From CATQHB01 sp965262595 (lineage in GTDB: Bacteria; Chloroflexota; Dehalococcoidia; Lucifugimonadales; UBA3495), in NCBI GenBank assembly GCA_965262595.1, contig OZ253548.1, positions 1,736,001 through 1,800,000 of the forward strand: DNA of 64,000 nt, given 5' to 3'. A model generated the notes under the pieces. The model was not told where the DNA came from. It saw only the letters and a program-made list of their open reading frames with translations, and did not search any database. A program made the translations under genes and the position numbers. Positions 62,329-64,000 of the stretch are shown here, in pieces (position 1 is the first letter of the stretch; the number at the start of each line of letters is the position of its first letter).

Positions 62329-63091
62329 CACAGATCCACTGGCATACTGGGCAACGAGTAACCAATCAACTCTCCAATTCATTGAAGCTTGTCCGATGCG
62401 CGAGCGCACAGTAGGAGATGGTGCCTCAAAAGCCGCGCCGTCGGAGGGCCGTCCCAATTGTTCCAGAGACCTGCCTCTTTCTCTCCGGCTCAAGTCTCAG
62501 CCTAACTGCACGACCAAGCCCGTTCCACCGGCAGTGCCCAAAGGGCCAAATACGCCGCTACAAAGAATGGGGTGGTCCGGCAAGGACGGGAGCGACGAAA
62601 AGCCCAACGGTAAGACGATCATGAGCGCGGGCCGGAAACGGGCGCTGAACGTATATGTGCCCTCAAAGGGCACAGCCAAATCCAGAACGCTTCATAGTCG
62701 TCACAGTAACGAATTATTGGTTATTAGCTAAATTGCAACCGCCTTCAGCTTTCAAGGTCGGTTTCATGGCGTGTTGTCATGTTGTTCGGTACAGCTTGTT
62801 ATCCTCAAATTCGGTTTGTCTTTTCGCTACAGTGTGGTTGTTGTCGTGGGTAGGGAGCCCCTGACTCGATTGCCGGTCCTGCAAATGGTGCCAAACCGGG
62901 ACACGACCGACTCAAATGCTTGCTCGTGGGCCGTCGTGTTGGTGATCACATGAATCCCGGTAGATGGACTTTCCCTATGCGTGCGAGAGTGTGTAAAATC
63001 TCAGCGGTCGTTGCCTTTAGACGTTGCGCCTCGCGCTCATGGCCTTGCCGCAACGACAAACTTGGTCGACGCTTTGCTGTACAGGTCCGCA
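62329..63091. other. Spacer with no recognisable gene
   Basis: 760 bp without a coding pattern I trust on either strand. Base composition is more AT-rich than the flanks in 62.65-62.95 kb, which suggests imported or decayed DNA. Confidence 0.4.
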
Positions 63092-63514
63092 ATGCCTGAT
63101 CGCTTTCCAGCCGAAGTGCGCAGCAGAATTATGGGCAGTGTTCGGTCGAAAGGAACCGGGCCTGAGATGGTCGTGAGGCACGCCCTCCACCGCTTGGGGT
63201 ACCGATACCGACTTCACCGTGGAGACTTACCAGGTCGGCCAGACTTGGCCTTCACCTCCCGTCGCAAGGTGCTGTTCGTGAACGGATGTTTTTGGCACAT
63301 GCACTCAGGTTGCTCCCGGGCGCGGGTTCCCGGAACAAACCGAGATTTCTGGTTGGCTAAGATGGAACGCAATCGCCAACGCGAGGCAGACAACCTCGCC
63401 GCATTGCGAAAACTTGGATGGGAGTCTCTGACGGTGTGGGAGTGCGAGTTGCGGAATTTAGATACCGTCCTCACTCGCATAGCGTCGTTCCTGGGACCCA
63501 GGGGCTCACCGTGA
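63092..63514 (+). CDS. vsr: Very-short-patch mismatch repair endonuclease Vsr
   Basis: 140 residues from the ATG at 63092. RSRIMGSVRSKGTGPEMVVR, LPGRPDLAF with Asp51, and VNGCFWHMHSGCS with His69 and the zinc cysteine are the Vsr active-site and metal motifs; Asp51 and His69 fall on the same numbers as in E. coli Vsr. Vsr nicks at T:G mismatches made by deamination of 5-methylcytosine. It converges with a DNA cytosine methyltransferase gene, its expected partner. Confidence 0.92.
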   Translation: MPDRFPAEVRSRIMGSVRSKGTGPEMVVRHALHRLGYRYRLHRGDLPGRPDLAFTSRRKVLFVNGCFWHMHSGCSRARVPGTNRDFWLAKMERNRQREADNLAALRKLGWESLTVWECELRNLDTVLTRIASFLGPRGSP

Positions 63515-63531
63515 AATCCGTTCGGTCTCAG

Positions 63532-63702
63532 TCACTCGGATTGTCGTTCAAGGAACGACGTGAGCAGTTCCGCTATTTCCACCCTTTGCTCCTCCACTTT
63601 ACCGAAGGCGTGTATCAGGTCGTCCGGTTCACAGTTCTCCTCTCTCAACACCTGAGCTAGTTTTCGGAGGATTTGGGCCGGTGATTGTTCATTTGGGTTC
63701 AC
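63532..63702 (-). CDS. 56-residue protein overlapping the cytosine methyltransferase gene
   Basis: From a GTG at 63702: NPNEQSPAQILRKLAQVLRE then KVEEQRVEIAELLTSFLERQ to a TGA at 63532. It is acidic and helical with a heptad pattern. AGGAGAG lies 8 nt before the GTG, inside the methyltransferase gene, and the two frames overlap by 14 bp, so it is translationally coupled to dcm. No family is recognised. Confidence 0.6.
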   Translation of the reverse strand: MNPNEQSPAQILRKLAQVLREENCEPDDLIHAFGKVEEQRVEIAELLTSFLERQSE

Positions 63703-64000
63703 GTTGGGACTCTCCTAAAGCATTTGAGCAGTTCGCCAGGTGCGCGACGATGGATTTTCCAATGGCTTCCCCAAGTTTGACTGGCACGGCATTGCCTATC
63801 ATTCTCGCTATCTGGTTCATATGCACTGGCGAGCCATCTGGCACAAATGAGTAATTCCTAGGAAATGTCTGTAGTATCGCACCTTCCCTGAGTGAAATGG
63901 CTCGGTCTTGGTCTGGGTGGCCAAACCTGCCGTTCCCAAACCCGTTGAATTGTGTAGTGAGCGTTGGAGCCAGACAATCCCACTCCATGCGGCCATACAC
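63689..64000 (-). CDS. dcm: DNA cytosine-5 methyltransferase, C-terminal part
   Basis: The last 103 codons are in the window; the N-terminus lies beyond it. MYGRMEWDCLAPTLTT is the motif VIII region, ISLREGAILQTFPRNYSF motif IX, and QIARMIGNAVPVKLGEAIGK motif X of C5 methyltransferases. The catalytic PCQ and the target-recognition domain are outside. Together with vsr it suggests a type II restriction-modification locus continuing to the right. Confidence 0.92.
   Translation of the reverse strand: MYGRMEWDCLAPTLTTQFNGFGNGRFGHPDQDRAISLREGAILQTFPRNYSFVPDGSPVHMNQIARMIGNAVPVKLGEAIGKSIVAHLANCSNALGESQREPK

Noticed and set aside
1..64000. CRISPR array, rRNA or complete tRNA genes
   Set aside because: No regularly spaced repeat-spacer pattern, rRNA segment or complete cloverleaf was found by reading both strands; a dedicated scan could still find a divergent tRNA.

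Overview
The window is GC-rich bacterial DNA. The left flank carries an amidase, an F420-type luciferase-like oxidoreductase, a carboxymuconolactone-decarboxylase-like protein, a VOC protein, a dienelactone hydrolase and an NMT1/THI5-like binding protein. That set of catabolic families suggests an uncultured Chloroflexota lineage (SAR202/Dehalococcoidia-like). This is inference from gene families; there is no rRNA or other phylogenetic marker here.

Layout. 1-6.3 kb: ordinary metabolic genes, ending at a strong hairpin and a dead transposase. 6.8-11.3 kb (minus): a three-gene cassette of two dynamin-like GTPases and a coiled-coil membrane protein, resembling the Eleos/LeoABC defence type. 11.4-15.6 kb: gene fragments, two intact chromosomal-type genes and a decayed AAA ATPase. 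15.6-59.9 kb: a defence and mobile island bounded by two broken large serine recombinase genes in opposite orientation. Inside each recombinase lie a HigA-type antitoxin gene, an HTH gene and a replication-relaxation-like gene, in roughly mirror-image order. 60-62.3 kb: XRE regulators, including a tandem array of four related small HTH genes. 63.1-64 kb: a Vsr mismatch endonuclease and the end of a DNA cytosine methyltransferase.

The centre of the island (24.1-35.1 kb, minus) is one long probable transcription unit headed by an XRE regulator with its own promoter and operator. It encodes a complete type I restriction-modification system (HsdM, HsdS, HsdR). Between M and S sit a TIR-like protein, a multi-span membrane protein, a second TIR-like protein and an Nmad2 protein. 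Between S and R sit an overlapping OLD-like AAA ATPase and DUF4276 (TOPRIM-like) pair. This looks like layered immunity: restriction first, with abortive or sensor modules wired into the same operon. It is my strongest candidate for an undescribed composite system.

A second candidate spans 44.4-54.0 kb (plus): a large Eco57I/PglX-like adenine methyltransferase, a DUF4365 protein, an unrecognised 382-residue protein, a 1167-residue PLD-SNF2 helicase and a 57-residue protein. Between the two candidates are a DUF6602 nuclease-like gene, an RCC1-repeat lipoprotein flanked by direct repeats, another TIR-like gene, and remnants of IS21, IS701 and IS630 elements. At 57.7 kb a 130-bp MITE with a TTA target duplication has cut a TIR gene in two.

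Many transposase and recombinase genes carry single-base frameshifts while neighbouring defence genes are intact. I read this mainly as decay, but indel errors in the assembly cannot be excluded from the sequence alone. No rRNA, tRNA or CRISPR array was seen.
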